A stretch of 64,000 bases of DNA from DSNY01 sp016861185 (GCA_030263275.1 SZOR01000005.1:1-64000), one strand, 5' to 3'; positions 32,251-43,261 are shown, counted from the first letter of the stretch. A program made the numbers and translations. Notes: generated by a model not told the origin, from the sequence alone.

Positions 32251-35200
32251 ATGCGCTATGAAATCCGCGGGCGGGTCGTCGATCAGTTCACCGGCGACGG
32301 TATCGGCGGCGTGCGAGTCGAAGCGTGGGACAAGGACTTCGGCCTCGACGACTATCTCGGCAGCGCGACGACGATCAGCGACGGGTCATTCTCGATCGGC
32401 TTCGACGACAGCGCCTTCCGCGACATCTTCTTCGACAACTGGCCCGATCTGTACTTCAAGGTCTATTGCTACAACGAACTGCTCGCCTCGACCGAGAACG
32501 CGGTGCTGTGGAACGTCAAGGCGCCGCAGGTGGGCGTCGAGATCAAGGCGCGCCATCCGAAGCCGCCGGTGTGCGACGAGCGGCACGTCTACCTGAAGAT
32601 CGAGCGGATCGAGAACTACAGCCCGGTGCGGCCGCAGGAAAAGACCGTGCCGCCGGTGCAGTACGGCCGCGACTGCATGCGCGGCGACGGCCACGAGAAC
32701 GCGCTGATCCCGCAGGCGGAGATCGACGCGCGCTCGCTGACCGCGGTCGTCTATCGCGAATACCTCGACTCCGGCTACCTGATTCCCAAGCCCGACAAAC
32801 TGATCGCCGCCGACATCAACGAGCCCGCGTACACGCACCGCGTTCCCGGCACGGTCATCTACACGCGGCCGTGCCAGCGGCTGAAGATCCACGTCTGGAA
32901 CACCGACGACGTGCCGCACTCGCTGCACGCGCACGGAGTGCGCTACGGCATCGACTCGGACGGCTCGTGGCCGTTCGGCACCGAAGCCGCGCATCATGGC
33001 GGCCGCTCGGACGCGATCTGCCCCGGCGAAACGTGGATCTACACGTTCGACGTGCCGGACGACGCGCTCGGCGCCTGGCCGTTCCACGACCACACGCATC
33101 ACCACGACACCAAGATCGACCAGGGGCTGTTCGGCGGCATCGTCGTGCTCGGACCCTGCGACCGGCCGCCGCGCCGCTTTCGCTTTCCGTGGGAACTGCT
33201 GCGGCGGATCTATCTCGACGTCGAGCGCCTCGAGCGGCTGCCGGTTTTTGCCGACAAGCGCATCCCGGAACAGTTCGAGTTCGACGACGAGGCGATCGTG
33301 CCGCTCGCGCCGCACATCCACGCGAAACGCCTGCGCGAGCCGACGCGGCAGCTGCTGCGGCAGCACCTCGACTTCCTCGAGGAGTTCACGCTGAAGGAGC
33401 TTGCGCTGCCGCGGCGCATCGTCAACACCGACCACGTGCCGGTGTTCTTCCACGTGCTGTCCAACCCCGATGCGAAGCCGGTGTTCGACACCGACGACAT
33501 CGAGGAGCTGGGCGGCGAAGCCGAGATCGACTTTCCCGCCGCCGGCGACTATCCGTACTTCTGCCGCCACCATCCGGAGATGACGGGCGTCGTGCACGTC
33601 GTGTCCGGCGGCCCCGACCCGGTGACGGTGACGATCCAGCCGGGGCCGCCGATGGCGTTCAGCCCCGACGAGATCACGGTCGGCATCGGCGGCACGGTCA
33701 AGTGGATCAACAACACGAACTCGCACCACACGGTGACCTCGACGCAGGGCGCGTCGATGCCGACCCATTGCATCAACGGCCGCGGCTTCGTCGGCAACAC
33801 GCCGACCATCGTCGGCCGCAGCGGCCAGCGCATCCGCTGGTACGTGTTCAACCTCGACACCAGCCCGACCTGGCACAACTTTCATCCGCACGCGATGCGC
33901 TGGAAGTTCGGCGGCGAATACCTCGACATCCGCAGCCTGGGTCCGGCCGAATCGTTCGTCGTCGAGGCCGAGATCCCGCCGGTGCTGCTGCTGACGGCCG
34001 ACGAGGAAAAGGCGCAGTTGCCCGAGCACCGGCCGCCGGGCGCCAAGCTCCATCGCCTGAAAGGCGACTTCCTGTTTCATTGCCACGTGCATCACCACAT
34101 GATGAACGGCATGGTCGGGCTGGTGCGCGCGCGCCAAAGCCTGTGGCTGACCGAGGAGATGGCACACGAGATCAGCCATCGCACCGGGCTGCCGCTCGAC
34201 GACGGCTCGAACGCCTGCCCCGACGTCGACCCGCATCCGTGCCGTGGCCACGGCGGTGGCCGCTGGGAGGAGATCCCCGGCGCGCCCGAGGTGGCATTCA
34301 TGCACTCGGTGCTGCTGCCCGGCACGCAGCGCGTTCTCTACTGGGGCTACACGCGCGCCGACCAGTCGCGCGTGTGGGACTACTCGACACCCGCCGGAAC
34401 GTACATGCTGCCGGCCAACCAGCCGGCCGACTCGCCGGGCCTCGACATCAACACGTCGAACATGTGGTCGGCGTCGCACACGCTGCTCGACACCGCCGCC
34501 GGCACGGCGCTGATCCATGGCGGTTTCTCGCCGATCAAGTCGTTCACGTTCGATCCGCCTTCCCTCACGTGGACGCGCGTGGCCGACACCGCCGGCGATC
34601 GCTTCTACGCGACGACGCTGACGCTGGGCGACGGGCGCGCCGCGACGCTGTACGGCAACGTCAAGACGATCGAGGTCTATACGCACGGCGCCGGCTGGGC
34701 GGCGCCGATCGCGATGCCGGCCGGCATGAACCACCACCAGTACTACCCGTGGACCTATCTGCTGCCGGATGGCCGGCTGTTCATCGCCGGGCCGCACGAT
34801 CCGACGCATCGTTTCGACCTCGCCGCGCCGGGCGCGGCCGAAGCGTTCCCGACGATTCACGGCAACCGCAGCACCGGCGGCGAGAAGGGCACGTCGGCGC
34901 TGCTCATCCTGCGGCCGCCCGATTACAAGCCGATCGTCTACATCATGGGTGGCAACCCCGCCCCGACGCAGAAGACCGCGGAGGCGATCGATCTGTCGGC
35001 GCCGACGCCGGCGTGGACCGCGCTGCCGGACCTGAACGTCCCGCGCGCGCAGCAGTTCACCGCGACGCTGCTGCCCGACGGCCGCGTGTTCATCGCCGGC
35101 GGCGTCAGCGGCGGTCCCGACGGCGGCGTGTGCGAGATCTTCGATCCGCGCAACCCCGGCGCCGGCTGGGCCGTCGGACCGGCGATGAAGTACGTGCGGA

Positions 35201-35616
35201 CGTATCACTCGTCGTTCATCCTGCTCGCCGACGGCAGCATCGTCGGCGGCGGCGATCCGATGGCCGCCGGCGTGCCGACGCCGCACGAACGCTTCTTCCC
35301 GGACTACTTCGACATGCTGCGGCCGGTGATCTCGGCCGCGCCGGCGACCGTCAACTACGGCGCGAACTTCACGATCAACACGCCGAACGCGGCCGACATC
35401 ACCGAAGTCGTGCTGCTGCGCGCCGGCGCGGTGACGCACGGCTTCAACATGTCGCAGCGGGGCATCGAGCTGGTGATCGCCGGCATCGCCGCCGGAGCGC
35501 TGACGGTGGAGGCGCCGCCGCAGGCAAACCTCGCGCCGCCGGGGTGGTACCTGATGTTCATCCTGAACGCGAGCCGCGTGCCCTCGATCGGGCGCTGGGT
35601 GCGCGTAACGCCCTGA
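32251..35616 (+). CDS. Multicopper oxidase / galactose-oxidase-like fusion protein
   Basis: A 1121-residue protein. Residues 1-100 look transthyretin-like (EIRGRVVDQFTGDGIGGVRV). Residues 150-630 are multicopper oxidase cupredoxin domains with the four copper motifs HSLHAHG (223-229), HDHTHH (279-284), HNFHPH (542-547) and HCHVHHHMMNGM (610-621), plus a plastocyanin-like CRHHPEM (438-444). Residues 670-1020 form a Kelch-type propeller and 1025-1121 a DUF1929 domain, as in galactose and glyoxal oxidases. Radical-copper residues are visible: Tyr832 (YYP), Tyr985-His986 (RTYHSS) and His1063 (VTHGFN). The position of the crosslinking Cys is Ser740 (NMWSASH). No signal peptide is evident. It would couple two copper redox centres, and the substrate is unknown. 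Confidence 0.88.
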   Translation: MRYEIRGRVVDQFTGDGIGGVRVEAWDKDFGLDDYLGSATTISDGSFSIGFDDSAFRDIFFDNWPDLYFKVYCYNELLASTENAVLWNVKAPQVGVEIKARHPKPPVCDERHVYLKIERIENYSPVRPQEKTVPPVQYGRDCMRGDGHENALIPQAEIDARSLTAVVYREYLDSGYLIPKPDKLIAADINEPAYTHRVPGTVIYTRPCQRLKIHVWNTDDVPHSLHAHGVRYGIDSDGSWPFGTEAAHHGGRSDAICPGETWIYTFDVPDDALGAWPFHDHTHHHDTKIDQGLFGGIVVLGPCDRPPRRFRFPWELLRRIYLDVERLERLPVFADKRIPEQFEFDDEAIVPLAPHIHAKRLREPTRQLLRQHLDFLEEFTLKELALPRRIVNTDHVPVFFHVLSNPDAKPVFDTDDIEELGGEAEIDFPAAGDYPYFCRHHPEMTGVVHVVSGGPDPVTVTIQPGPPMAFSPDEITVGIGGTVKWINNTNSHHTVTSTQGASMPTHCINGRGFVGNTPTIVGRSGQRIRWYVFNLDTSPTWHNFHPHAMRWKFGGEYLDIRSLGPAESFVVEAEIPPVLLLTADEEKAQLPEHRPPGAKLHRLKGDFLFHCHVHHHMMNGMVGLVRARQSLWLTEEMAHEISHRTGLPLDDGSNACPDVDPHPCRGHGGGRWEEIPGAPEVAFMHSVLLPGTQRVLYWGYTRADQSRVWDYSTPAGTYMLPANQPADSPGLDINTSNMWSASHTLLDTAAGTALIHGGFSPIKSFTFDPPSLTWTRVADTAGDRFYATTLTLGDGRAATLYGNVKTIEVYTHGAGWAAPIAMPAGMNHHQYYPWTYLLPDGRLFIAGPHDPTHRFDLAAPGAAEAFPTIHGNRSTGGEKGTSALLILRPPDYKPIVYIMGGNPAPTQKTAEAIDLSAPTPAWTALPDLNVPRAQQFTATLLPDGRVFIAGGVSGGPDGGVCEIFDPRNPGAGWAVGPAMKYVRTYHSSFILLADGSIVGGGDPMAAGVPTPHERFFPDYFDMLRPVISAAPATVNYGANFTINTPNAADITEVVLLRAGAVTHGFNMSQRGIELVIAGIAAGALTVEAPPQANLAPPGWYLMFILNASRVPSIGRWVRVTP

Positions 35617-35652
35617 GAGCGCCGCCTTCTGCGCGCGCCGCGAGCCCGGCGC

Positions 35653-37023
35653 TCACGGTGCGCGCAGATGCCACGCCTTCGGCCGCGTGAAGGTCTCGAT
35701 GCCGTAGGTCGACAGCGTCAGCCCGACGCCCGAGTGTTTGACGCCGCTCCACGGCAGCCGCGGGCTCACTCGGTCGCAGCAGTTCCAGTAGACGCTGCCG
35801 GCGTGGACCTGCGCGAGGATCGTCTTCGCGCGCGCTTCGTTCTTCGCGTACACGCCGGCGGTCAGGCCGTAGTCGGTGTCGTTCATCAGCCGCACCGCTT
35901 CGTCGTCGTCGGCGACCTTCTGGATGCCGATGATCGGGCCGAAGCTCTCCTCGCGCATCACGAGCATGTCGTGGTTGACGTTCACGAGCACGGTCGGCTC
36001 GAACCAGTGGCCGCCGGGCCAATCGATCGGCTTGCCGCCGGCGAGGAGCTGCGCGCCCTTGGCCACGGCGTCAGCGACCTGCATCTGCAGCACCTTGACC
36101 TGCTGCGCGCGCGTCAGCGGCCCGATGTAGCTGTCCTCCGCGGTCGGCTCGCCGACCTTGAAGCTCTTCGCTTCGCGCACGAACGCATCGACGAAAGCGT
36201 CGTGGATCTTCTCGTGCACGTAGATGCGCTCGACCGAGCAGCAGCTCTGCCCGGTGTTGTACATCGCGCCGTCGGCGAGCGACGAGGCGGCGGCGGCGAC
36301 GTCGACGTCGTCGCACACGTAGGTCGGGTCCTTGCCGCCCAGTTCGAGCTGCAGCTTGATCATGCGGCCGGCAACCGCTTCGGCGATGCGCTTGCCGGTC
36401 GCGTACGAGCCGGTGAAGAACACGCCGTCGACCGGCTCCTTCAGCAGCTCGATGCCCACGCGGCCGCCGCCGACCAGCACCTGGAAGGCTTCCTGCGGCA
36501 CGCCGCCCGCGTGCAGCAGGCGGCCGATCTCGAGCCCGGTCAGTGTCGCGTATTCGCTCGGCTTGTACAGCACCGCGTTGCCCGCCAGCAGCGCCGGCAC
36601 GAAGACGTTGCTGCCCACGAAATACGGGTAGTTCCAGGCCGAGATGTTGGCGATCACGCCGAGCGGCTCGTGCTCGATCACCTCGCGCAGGCCGGCATCG
36701 TCGAAAACCTGGCGCGGCGCGAGCGCGGCCGCCGTTTCGTTCAGGAAGAAGTCGAGCCGGCCGAGCAGTCCGTTCAGCTCGTTGCGCGACTGGCGGATCG
36801 GCTTGCCGACTTCGGACGTGAGGATCGCGGCGAGCTTGTCGAGATCGCGCACGATGCCTTCGCGAAAGCGCCGGATGCAGGCGAGCCGATGTTCGAGCGT
36901 GGTCGCGGCCCACGCCGGCTGCGCCGTGCGCGCCGCGCGGTACTTGGCGACGACCGACTCGTGCGCGTCTTCGGGCAGTTCGGCGATGACGCTGCCGTTG
37001 GCGGGGTTGGTGATGTTCAGCAT
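35653..37023 (-). CDS. NAD(P)-dependent aldehyde dehydrogenase
   Basis: A 456-residue ALDH-superfamily enzyme with Asn131 (SAWNYP), the general base Glu227 (LQLELGG) and the catalytic Cys261 in NTGQSC. It oxidises an aldehyde to the acid. It is the last gene of a six-gene minus-strand operon that starts with the GS-like ligase at 43050, and would fit the PuuC-like step after the Fe-alcohol dehydrogenase. The gap of 94 bp to the preceding crotonase gene holds a pair of inverted REP-like repeats. Confidence 0.92.
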   Translation of the reverse strand: MLNITNPANGSVIAELPEDAHESVVAKYRAARTAQPAWAATTLEHRLACIRRFREGIVRDLDKLAAILTSEVGKPIRQSRNELNGLLGRLDFFLNETAAALAPRQVFDDAGLREVIEHEPLGVIANISAWNYPYFVGSNVFVPALLAGNAVLYKPSEYATLTGLEIGRLLHAGGVPQEAFQVLVGGGRVGIELLKEPVDGVFFTGSYATGKRIAEAVAGRMIKLQLELGGKDPTYVCDDVDVAAAASSLADGAMYNTGQSCCSVERIYVHEKIHDAFVDAFVREAKSFKVGEPTAEDSYIGPLTRAQQVKVLQMQVADAVAKGAQLLAGGKPIDWPGGHWFEPTVLVNVNHDMLVMREESFGPIIGIQKVADDDEAVRLMNDTDYGLTAGVYAKNEARAKTILAQVHAGSVYWNCCDRVSPRLPWSGVKHSGVGLTLSTYGIETFTRPKAWHLRAP

Positions 37024-37045
37024 GTCCGTCGGTTCGTCAGGTGGT

Positions 37046-37115
37046 GTCGCCCCGGCGCGGGCCCGGGCCTGATTCCAAGCGCGGCAACCTGGGCCCCGGC
37101 CTGCGCCGAGGCCAC
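37046..37115. repeat. Pair of inverted REP-like elements
   Basis: GTCGCCCCGGCGCGGGCCC (from 37046) and, inverted, GGGCCCCGGCCTGCGCC (from 37091) flank a short AT-richer spacer, a BIME-like arrangement inside the operon between the crotonase and aldehyde dehydrogenase genes. It may tune downstream expression or mRNA decay. Confidence 0.65.
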
Positions 37116-37117
37116 GG

Positions 37118-38023
37118 TCACCTGCCTTGCTCCTCGCGCATTTCTTCCGCCAGCCGCCGCGCCTCGTCGCCTTCCGGTATCGGCCGACCGGAGTCGCGCC
37201 ATTCGACCGCGGAGTGGAAACCGTGCTTGGCCGCGTGCGCGCGGAACCACATGCCTTCGGGATTGTGCCGCGTGATGCCGTCGAAGACGGTCGCGATCAT
37301 CTGCGTCGTCGCCAGCCCCATGTTCTCGTAGGCCTGGTTGATCATCAGCTTCTGCATCATCAACTGTCCGCGCGGCACGCCGGCGATGCGTTCCGCGAGC
37401 GCGTCGACCGTCGCGTCGAGCCGATCGGGCGGCACCGCGTCGATCGCCAGGCCCCATTCCTTCGCGGTCGCGCCGTCGATCGTGTCGCCGGTGAACAGCA
37501 GCCTTTTCGCGCGCTGCATGCCGACGCGGTACAGCCACATCGCCGTACTGGGGCAGCCCCACACGCGGGTGGGCATGTAGCCGATGCGCGCGGTCGTCTC
37601 CATCACCAGCAGGTCGCAGCTCAACGCGATGTCGGAGCCGCCGGCGACCGCGTACTGCTGCACGCGGCAGATCGTCGGCTTGTAGCTGCGCCACAGGCTC
37701 ATGATGTCGTCGGTCGCACCCTTCATCCACCTGTAGTCGACCATCGGGTCCCACGGCATCTCGTTCTGCAGCCATTCGTGCGCTTGGGGCCGTTCGGCCG
37801 ACTCCTTCATGTCGTAGCCCGCGCAGAACGCGCGACCCGCCCCCTGCACGACGATCACGTGCACCTCGTCGTCGTCGTTGGCGAGCTGCACCGCGCGGCG
37901 GATCTCGCCCGGCATCGCCGGGCTGATTGCGTTGAGCCGCTCCGGCCGGTTCAGCGTGATGCGCGCGATGCGCGGGTTGCGCGGGTCCTTGCCGTACAGC
38001 AGCGTTTCGAAGCCGGTTTGCAT
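37118..38023 (-). CDS. Crotonase / enoyl-CoA hydratase-family protein
   Basis: A 301-residue crotonase-fold protein. Oxyanion-hole segments are ITLNRPERLNAIS followed by GAGRAFCAGYDMKE and QQYAVAGGSDIALSCDLLV. The C-terminal third (LMINQAYENMGLATTQMIATVFDG) is typical of enoyl-CoA hydratase/isomerase relatives. The CoA substrate is unknown, and its place in the gamma-glutamyl pathway suggested by the neighbours is unclear. The ATG follows GAGGAGAAACCG; an upstream frame of 55 codons is discarded. Confidence 0.87.
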   Translation of the reverse strand: MQTGFETLLYGKDPRNPRIARITLNRPERLNAISPAMPGEIRRAVQLANDDDEVHVIVVQGAGRAFCAGYDMKESAERPQAHEWLQNEMPWDPMVDYRWMKGATDDIMSLWRSYKPTICRVQQYAVAGGSDIALSCDLLVMETTARIGYMPTRVWGCPSTAMWLYRVGMQRAKRLLFTGDTIDGATAKEWGLAIDAVPPDRLDATVDALAERIAGVPRGQLMMQKLMINQAYENMGLATTQMIATVFDGITRHNPEGMWFRAHAAKHGFHSAVEWRDSGRPIPEGDEARRLAEEMREEQGR

Positions 38024-38084
38024 CGGTTTCTCCTCGAGGATTCGGCGAGACGTGGCCGCGGTGCGCGCGGTCGGTGGAGCGGCT

Positions 38085-38915
38085 TCAAGCGCCCGACGGC
38101 CGGCGGTCGAAGGCCGATGCCTCCTTGCGCGCTCGCGCCGCGGCGAGAAAGTCGTCGCGGATCGGACGGCCGTCGAGCTGCGCGACATGCAGTTCGCGCA
38201 GCGCGAGGAATTCCGGGTGCCACTGCATGCCGAACACGTAGCTCGGCCCGCGCCAGCGGATCGCCTCGACGATGCCGTCGGGCACGCCGACCGCCTCGAC
38301 GGTCAGGTCGCGCCCGAGCTCCTTGATCGCCTGGTGGTGGATCGAGTTGACCGTCGCCTGCGTCACGTTCGGGTACAGCGCCGCGAGCCGGGTGCCCTGC
38401 ACCAGGTTCATCTCGTGAAGCTGCAGGTCGTACTTGGCGGCGTCGCGGTGCGTGATCGCCTGCGGGATCTGCGTCGCGATGTCCTGATACAGCGTGCCGC
38501 CGAGCGCCACGTTGATCAACTGGCAGCCGCGGCAGATGCCGATCACCGGCTTGCCCAGCCCCACGAAGGCGTTGAACAGCTCGATCTCGTAGCGGTCGCG
38601 CACGAGGTCGCCTTCCCATTCGGGCGAAAGCGGCTGCTCGCCGTAGGTCTGCGGCGCGATGTCGTTGCCTCCCTGCAGCACGAGCCCGTCGAGATGATCG
38701 GCGTACGCGGCGAGGCTCATCTCGCTGCGCTCGATCATGCCCTGGCTCTCGATCGCCGGGATCATCACGACGAGCACGTCGCGCGACATGATCCAGTGCG
38801 CGACCGACTGCTCCAGGTAGTGCAGCGTCTTCGTGAACACGCCGCCCAGATCGCGTACCGGCCCCGCGGGTCGATAGATCCGCGCGGAAACGCCGATCAG
38901 CAGCGGTCTGGCCAT
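38085..38915 (-). CDS. Class I glutamine amidotransferase, PuuD-like gamma-glutamyl hydrolase
   Basis: A 276-residue peptidase C26/GATase enzyme with nucleophile Cys128 (GICRGCQ), His233 and Glu235 (QWHPEF). PuuD hydrolyses the gamma-glutamyl amide bond of gamma-glutamyl-GABA and similar compounds. With the GS-like ligase, alcohol and aldehyde dehydrogenases in the same operon it would release glutamate and an amino acid at the end of the route. Its ATG overlaps the stop of the Fe-alcohol dehydrogenase (TGATG). Confidence 0.88.
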   Translation of the reverse strand: MARPLLIGVSARIYRPAGPVRDLGGVFTKTLHYLEQSVAHWIMSRDVLVVMIPAIESQGMIERSEMSLAAYADHLDGLVLQGGNDIAPQTYGEQPLSPEWEGDLVRDRYEIELFNAFVGLGKPVIGICRGCQLINVALGGTLYQDIATQIPQAITHRDAAKYDLQLHEMNLVQGTRLAALYPNVTQATVNSIHHQAIKELGRDLTVEAVGVPDGIVEAIRWRGPSYVFGMQWHPEFLALRELHVAQLDGRPIRDDFLAAARARKEASAFDRRPSGA

Positions 38916-40048
38916 CACATCGCCTGTTCGAAGAACCGCTCGAAGTCCTCGCGCCGGCAGGGACGCGGGTTCGTCAGGTGGCAGTTGTCGCGCAACGCGA
39001 CGTCGACCAGCCGCGGGATCGCTGCGCGCTGGACGCCGTAGGACGCGAGCCCCTTGCCGATCCCGATCTCGGCCTTCAGCTTCGCGAGCCACGACACGAA
39101 GGCTTCGGCCGCGCCTGCGCCGACCACGCGCGCCAGTTCCGCGAACCGGGCGGGCGCGGCCTCGAGGTTGAACCGCATCACCGGCTCGATCATCAGCGCG
39201 TTGGCGAGGCCATGGTGCAGGTCGCACACGGCCCCGAGCGCGTGCGCGCAGGAGTGCACGGCGCCCAGATCCTTCTGGAAAGCGATCGCGCCCATCATCG
39301 ACGCCATCATCATGTCGGAGCGCGCCTGCAGGTTCTTCGGCTCGCGCACGGCGGTCGCGAGCGCGCGCGCGGCGATGCGCGTGCCCTCGAGCGCGATGCC
39401 GTCGCACAGCGGGTGATAGGCGGGCGAGAGATACGACTCGACGTTGTGCGTCAGCGCGTCCATCCCGGTGGCAGCCGTGACGTGCGGCGGCAGCGCGAAG
39501 GTCACCTCGGGGTCGGCGAACACGACCTTCGCCAGCAGCTTCGGCGAAAAGACGACGCGCTTGACGTGCGTGTCGTCCTCGCTGACGACGCTCGAGCGGC
39601 CGACTTCGGAGCCGGTGCCGCTGGTCGTCGGCACCGCGACGAAGTAGGGCAGCTCGCCCGCGATCGGCCGCGCTTTCGGGTGGTCCCACGCGTACTCGAG
39701 CACGTGGCCCTCGTGCGTGGCGAGCAGGCCGACGAGCTTCGCCACGTCCAGCGCCGCACCGCCGCCGAAGCCGATCACGCTGTCGGCGCGGTGCAGCCGG
39801 TACGCGTCCGCGCCGGCCATCGCCTGCGCCGCGGTCGGGTTGCCGGCCACCCCCGAATACACGCCGACGTCCAGCCCCGTGTCCAGGTGCGACATGAACT
39901 CCTTCAGCAGCGGCAGCGCGGCGAGCGACTGGTCGGTGACGATCAGCGGCCGCTTCAGACCGCGGTCGCGCAGGTGCACGCCGACCAGCTTGCGCGCGCC
40001 GGCGCCGAAGTGGATCGTGGTCGGAAACGAGAAGCGGGCGATGGTCAT
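38915..40048 (-). CDS. Iron-containing (group III) alcohol dehydrogenase
   Basis: A 377-residue Fe-ADH. The nucleotide-binding GFGGGAALDVAK and TTSGTGSEVG loops and the metal-binding region GMDALTHNVESYLS ... HSCAHALGAVCDLHHGLANA supply the Asp and three His ligands. It oxidises an alcohol to an aldehyde with NAD(P). In this operon the substrate may be a gamma-glutamylated amino alcohol. Overlaps the PuuD-like gene by one base and lies 25 bp from the binding-protein gene. Confidence 0.9.
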   Translation of the reverse strand: MTIARFSFPTTIHFGAGARKLVGVHLRDRGLKRPLIVTDQSLAALPLLKEFMSHLDTGLDVGVYSGVAGNPTAAQAMAGADAYRLHRADSVIGFGGGAALDVAKLVGLLATHEGHVLEYAWDHPKARPIAGELPYFVAVPTTSGTGSEVGRSSVVSEDDTHVKRVVFSPKLLAKVVFADPEVTFALPPHVTAATGMDALTHNVESYLSPAYHPLCDGIALEGTRIAARALATAVREPKNLQARSDMMMASMMGAIAFQKDLGAVHSCAHALGAVCDLHHGLANALMIEPVMRFNLEAAPARFAELARVVGAGAAEAFVSWLAKLKAEIGIGKGLASYGVQRAAIPRLVDVALRDNCHLTNPRPCRREDFERFFEQAM

Positions 40049-40073
40049 GAGGGCTCGCGTAGATCGATGGTCG

Positions 40074-41666
40074 TCAGTCGATGCGCACCCAGCGCAGTTC
40101 GAGCACGTCGTTCGGCCATTGCACGACGTGCACGTTCGGCCGCATCACCCAGGTCAGCGTGCGGCGGTACAGCGGAATCAGCGGCAGGTCTTCGTGCATC
40201 AGCCGCAGCGCGTCGCCGACGAGCTGGCGGCGGCGTGCGAGGTCCGGTTCGACGCGGATCGCGTCGATCAGCGCGTCGAGCTTCGGGTTCGAGTAGCGTC
40301 CGCCGTTGAACGCGCCGCTGCCGGCGCCGTCGTAGGTGCGCACGGTGTTCTGCAGCATCGCCCACGGGTCGGTGCTGGGCGACCAGCCGAACTCGAAGAA
40401 GCTCGCGGTCGCCTGCGTGAGCTTCGGAAAGAAGATCGCGCTGGGCGACGGCTGGAAGCTCACGCGGATGCCGACCTGCGCGAGCATCGCGGCGATCGCC
40501 TGGCACACCGCCGCCCGGAACGTGACGTTGACGCAGTCGAGCGTGACGCCGAAGCCTTCGCCGTAGCCGGCTTCCTTCAGCAGCGCGCGCGCCTTGGCCG
40601 GGTCGTACGGCAGACGCGCTTCCACGTCGGGCGTGTACCCGTCGACGAGCTTCGACAGGTGCGAGCCGGTCGGCGTGCCCTGTCCGCGCAGCACCTTGCC
40701 GACGATGAGGTCGATGTCGATCGCGTGGTAGATCGCGCGGCGCACGCGCAGATCCTTGAACGGATTGGCGCCGCGCTTGCCGGGCGGGAGTTCGACGAAC
40801 TGCGGCTCGTCGCGGTGCTGGTCGAACCCGAGGTACTGCGTGCCGATGTCGGAGATCTCGGCGAACTTGAGCTGGCGGTCCTTCTGGGCCTTCAGCCGCG
40901 CGATGTCCTGGAAGGGCGGGTCGATCACGAAGTCGACCTGTCCCGACGCGAGCGCGGCGAGCCTCGTCGCGTCGGCCTGGATCACCGAATAGATCGCCTC
41001 GGTCACGTTGCCGACGTCCTTCGCGCCGCGGCCCCACCAGTCGGGATTCGCCACGAGCACGAGCCGCTGGTCCGGGTCGTAGCTCTTCAGCCTGAAGGGA
41101 CCCGTGCCGTTGGCGTTGCGCACCGCGTACGTTTCCTGCTTGGCGTTGTAGTCCTGCGGCAGCAGGACGCCGTGTTTCTCGGCCCACGGCCTGCTCATCA
41201 TCGCGACGAGCCACAGCTTCTCCGGCAGCACCGCGTCGGGCGCGGAAAGCAGCACGTCGATGGTGAGCGGATCGACCTTGCGCACGCCAATAACGCCGCG
41301 CAGCTGGTTGGCGCGCTGCGAAGTCTTCGCCAGCGCGCGCTCGATCGAGAACACCGCGTCGTCTGCCGTGAACGGCGCGCCGTCGTGGAAGTTCACGTTC
41401 GGCCGCAGTCTGAAGCGCCAGCGCTTCGCGCCGTCGAGCGGCTCCCACGACAGCGCGAGCGAGGGTTCGAGCTTGAATTCCTTGTCGCGGTTGACCAGTC
41501 CTTCGTAGATCTGCGTCACGACGCGCGTCTGGTACAGCAGCGCGAGCGAATGCGGATCGAGCGAGTTCGGATCGAAGGCGCTGGCGAAGCGCAGGGTTTT
41601 CGCGCCGGTCATGCCGGCGCAGATCATCAGCGCGACAGCGCAGAGAAAGCGGACGGGGCGACGCAT
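40074..41666 (-). CDS. ABC-transporter substrate-binding protein, family 5 (peptide/opine type)
   Basis: A 530-residue periplasmic binding protein with a signal peptide (residues 1-22, ending MTGAK) and the SBP_bac_5 hallmarks LDPHSLALLYQTRVVTQIYEGLV and WRFRLRPNVNFHDGAPFTADDAVFS. It delivers a peptide-like or amide solute to an ABC permease. No permease or ATPase gene is in the operon, so those must be elsewhere. Only 7 bp downstream of the GS-like gene. Confidence 0.92.
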   Translation of the reverse strand: MRRPVRFLCAVALMICAGMTGAKTLRFASAFDPNSLDPHSLALLYQTRVVTQIYEGLVNRDKEFKLEPSLALSWEPLDGAKRWRFRLRPNVNFHDGAPFTADDAVFSIERALAKTSQRANQLRGVIGVRKVDPLTIDVLLSAPDAVLPEKLWLVAMMSRPWAEKHGVLLPQDYNAKQETYAVRNANGTGPFRLKSYDPDQRLVLVANPDWWGRGAKDVGNVTEAIYSVIQADATRLAALASGQVDFVIDPPFQDIARLKAQKDRQLKFAEISDIGTQYLGFDQHRDEPQFVELPPGKRGANPFKDLRVRRAIYHAIDIDLIVGKVLRGQGTPTGSHLSKLVDGYTPDVEARLPYDPAKARALLKEAGYGEGFGVTLDCVNVTFRAAVCQAIAAMLAQVGIRVSFQPSPSAIFFPKLTQATASFFEFGWSPSTDPWAMLQNTVRTYDGAGSGAFNGGRYSNPKLDALIDAIRVEPDLARRRQLVGDALRLMHEDLPLIPLYRRTLTWVMRPNVHVVQWPNDVLELRWVRID

Positions 41667-41673
41667 GGCTCGT

Positions 41674-43050
<1,377 letters not shown>

Positions 43051-43261
43051 GCCTGGTCTCCTCGTTGTTCTCCAGCCTCGGGTCCGCGAAAGGCGGGCCA
43101 AATCTCCGGACTTGCGCCCCGGACCGCTCCCCCGCGGCCCGCGGGCGAGTCTGCAACAGGACACTGCCGATGTCCAAGAGCGGGGCGTGGATGCGACGGA
43201 CGGCTTGATTCTCCCGCCGACCTCCCCCATTTCCCGGTTCGGACCCGTCGGGGTCGGCCCA

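Noticed and set aside
32386..35439. Very long open frame (1017 codons) antisense to the copper-oxidase fusion
   Set aside because: Arg/His/Val-rich composition with no domain; a mirror of the GC-biased codons of the real gene. Similar antisense frames occur opposite the EF-G, M48, DUF262 and radical SAM genes.
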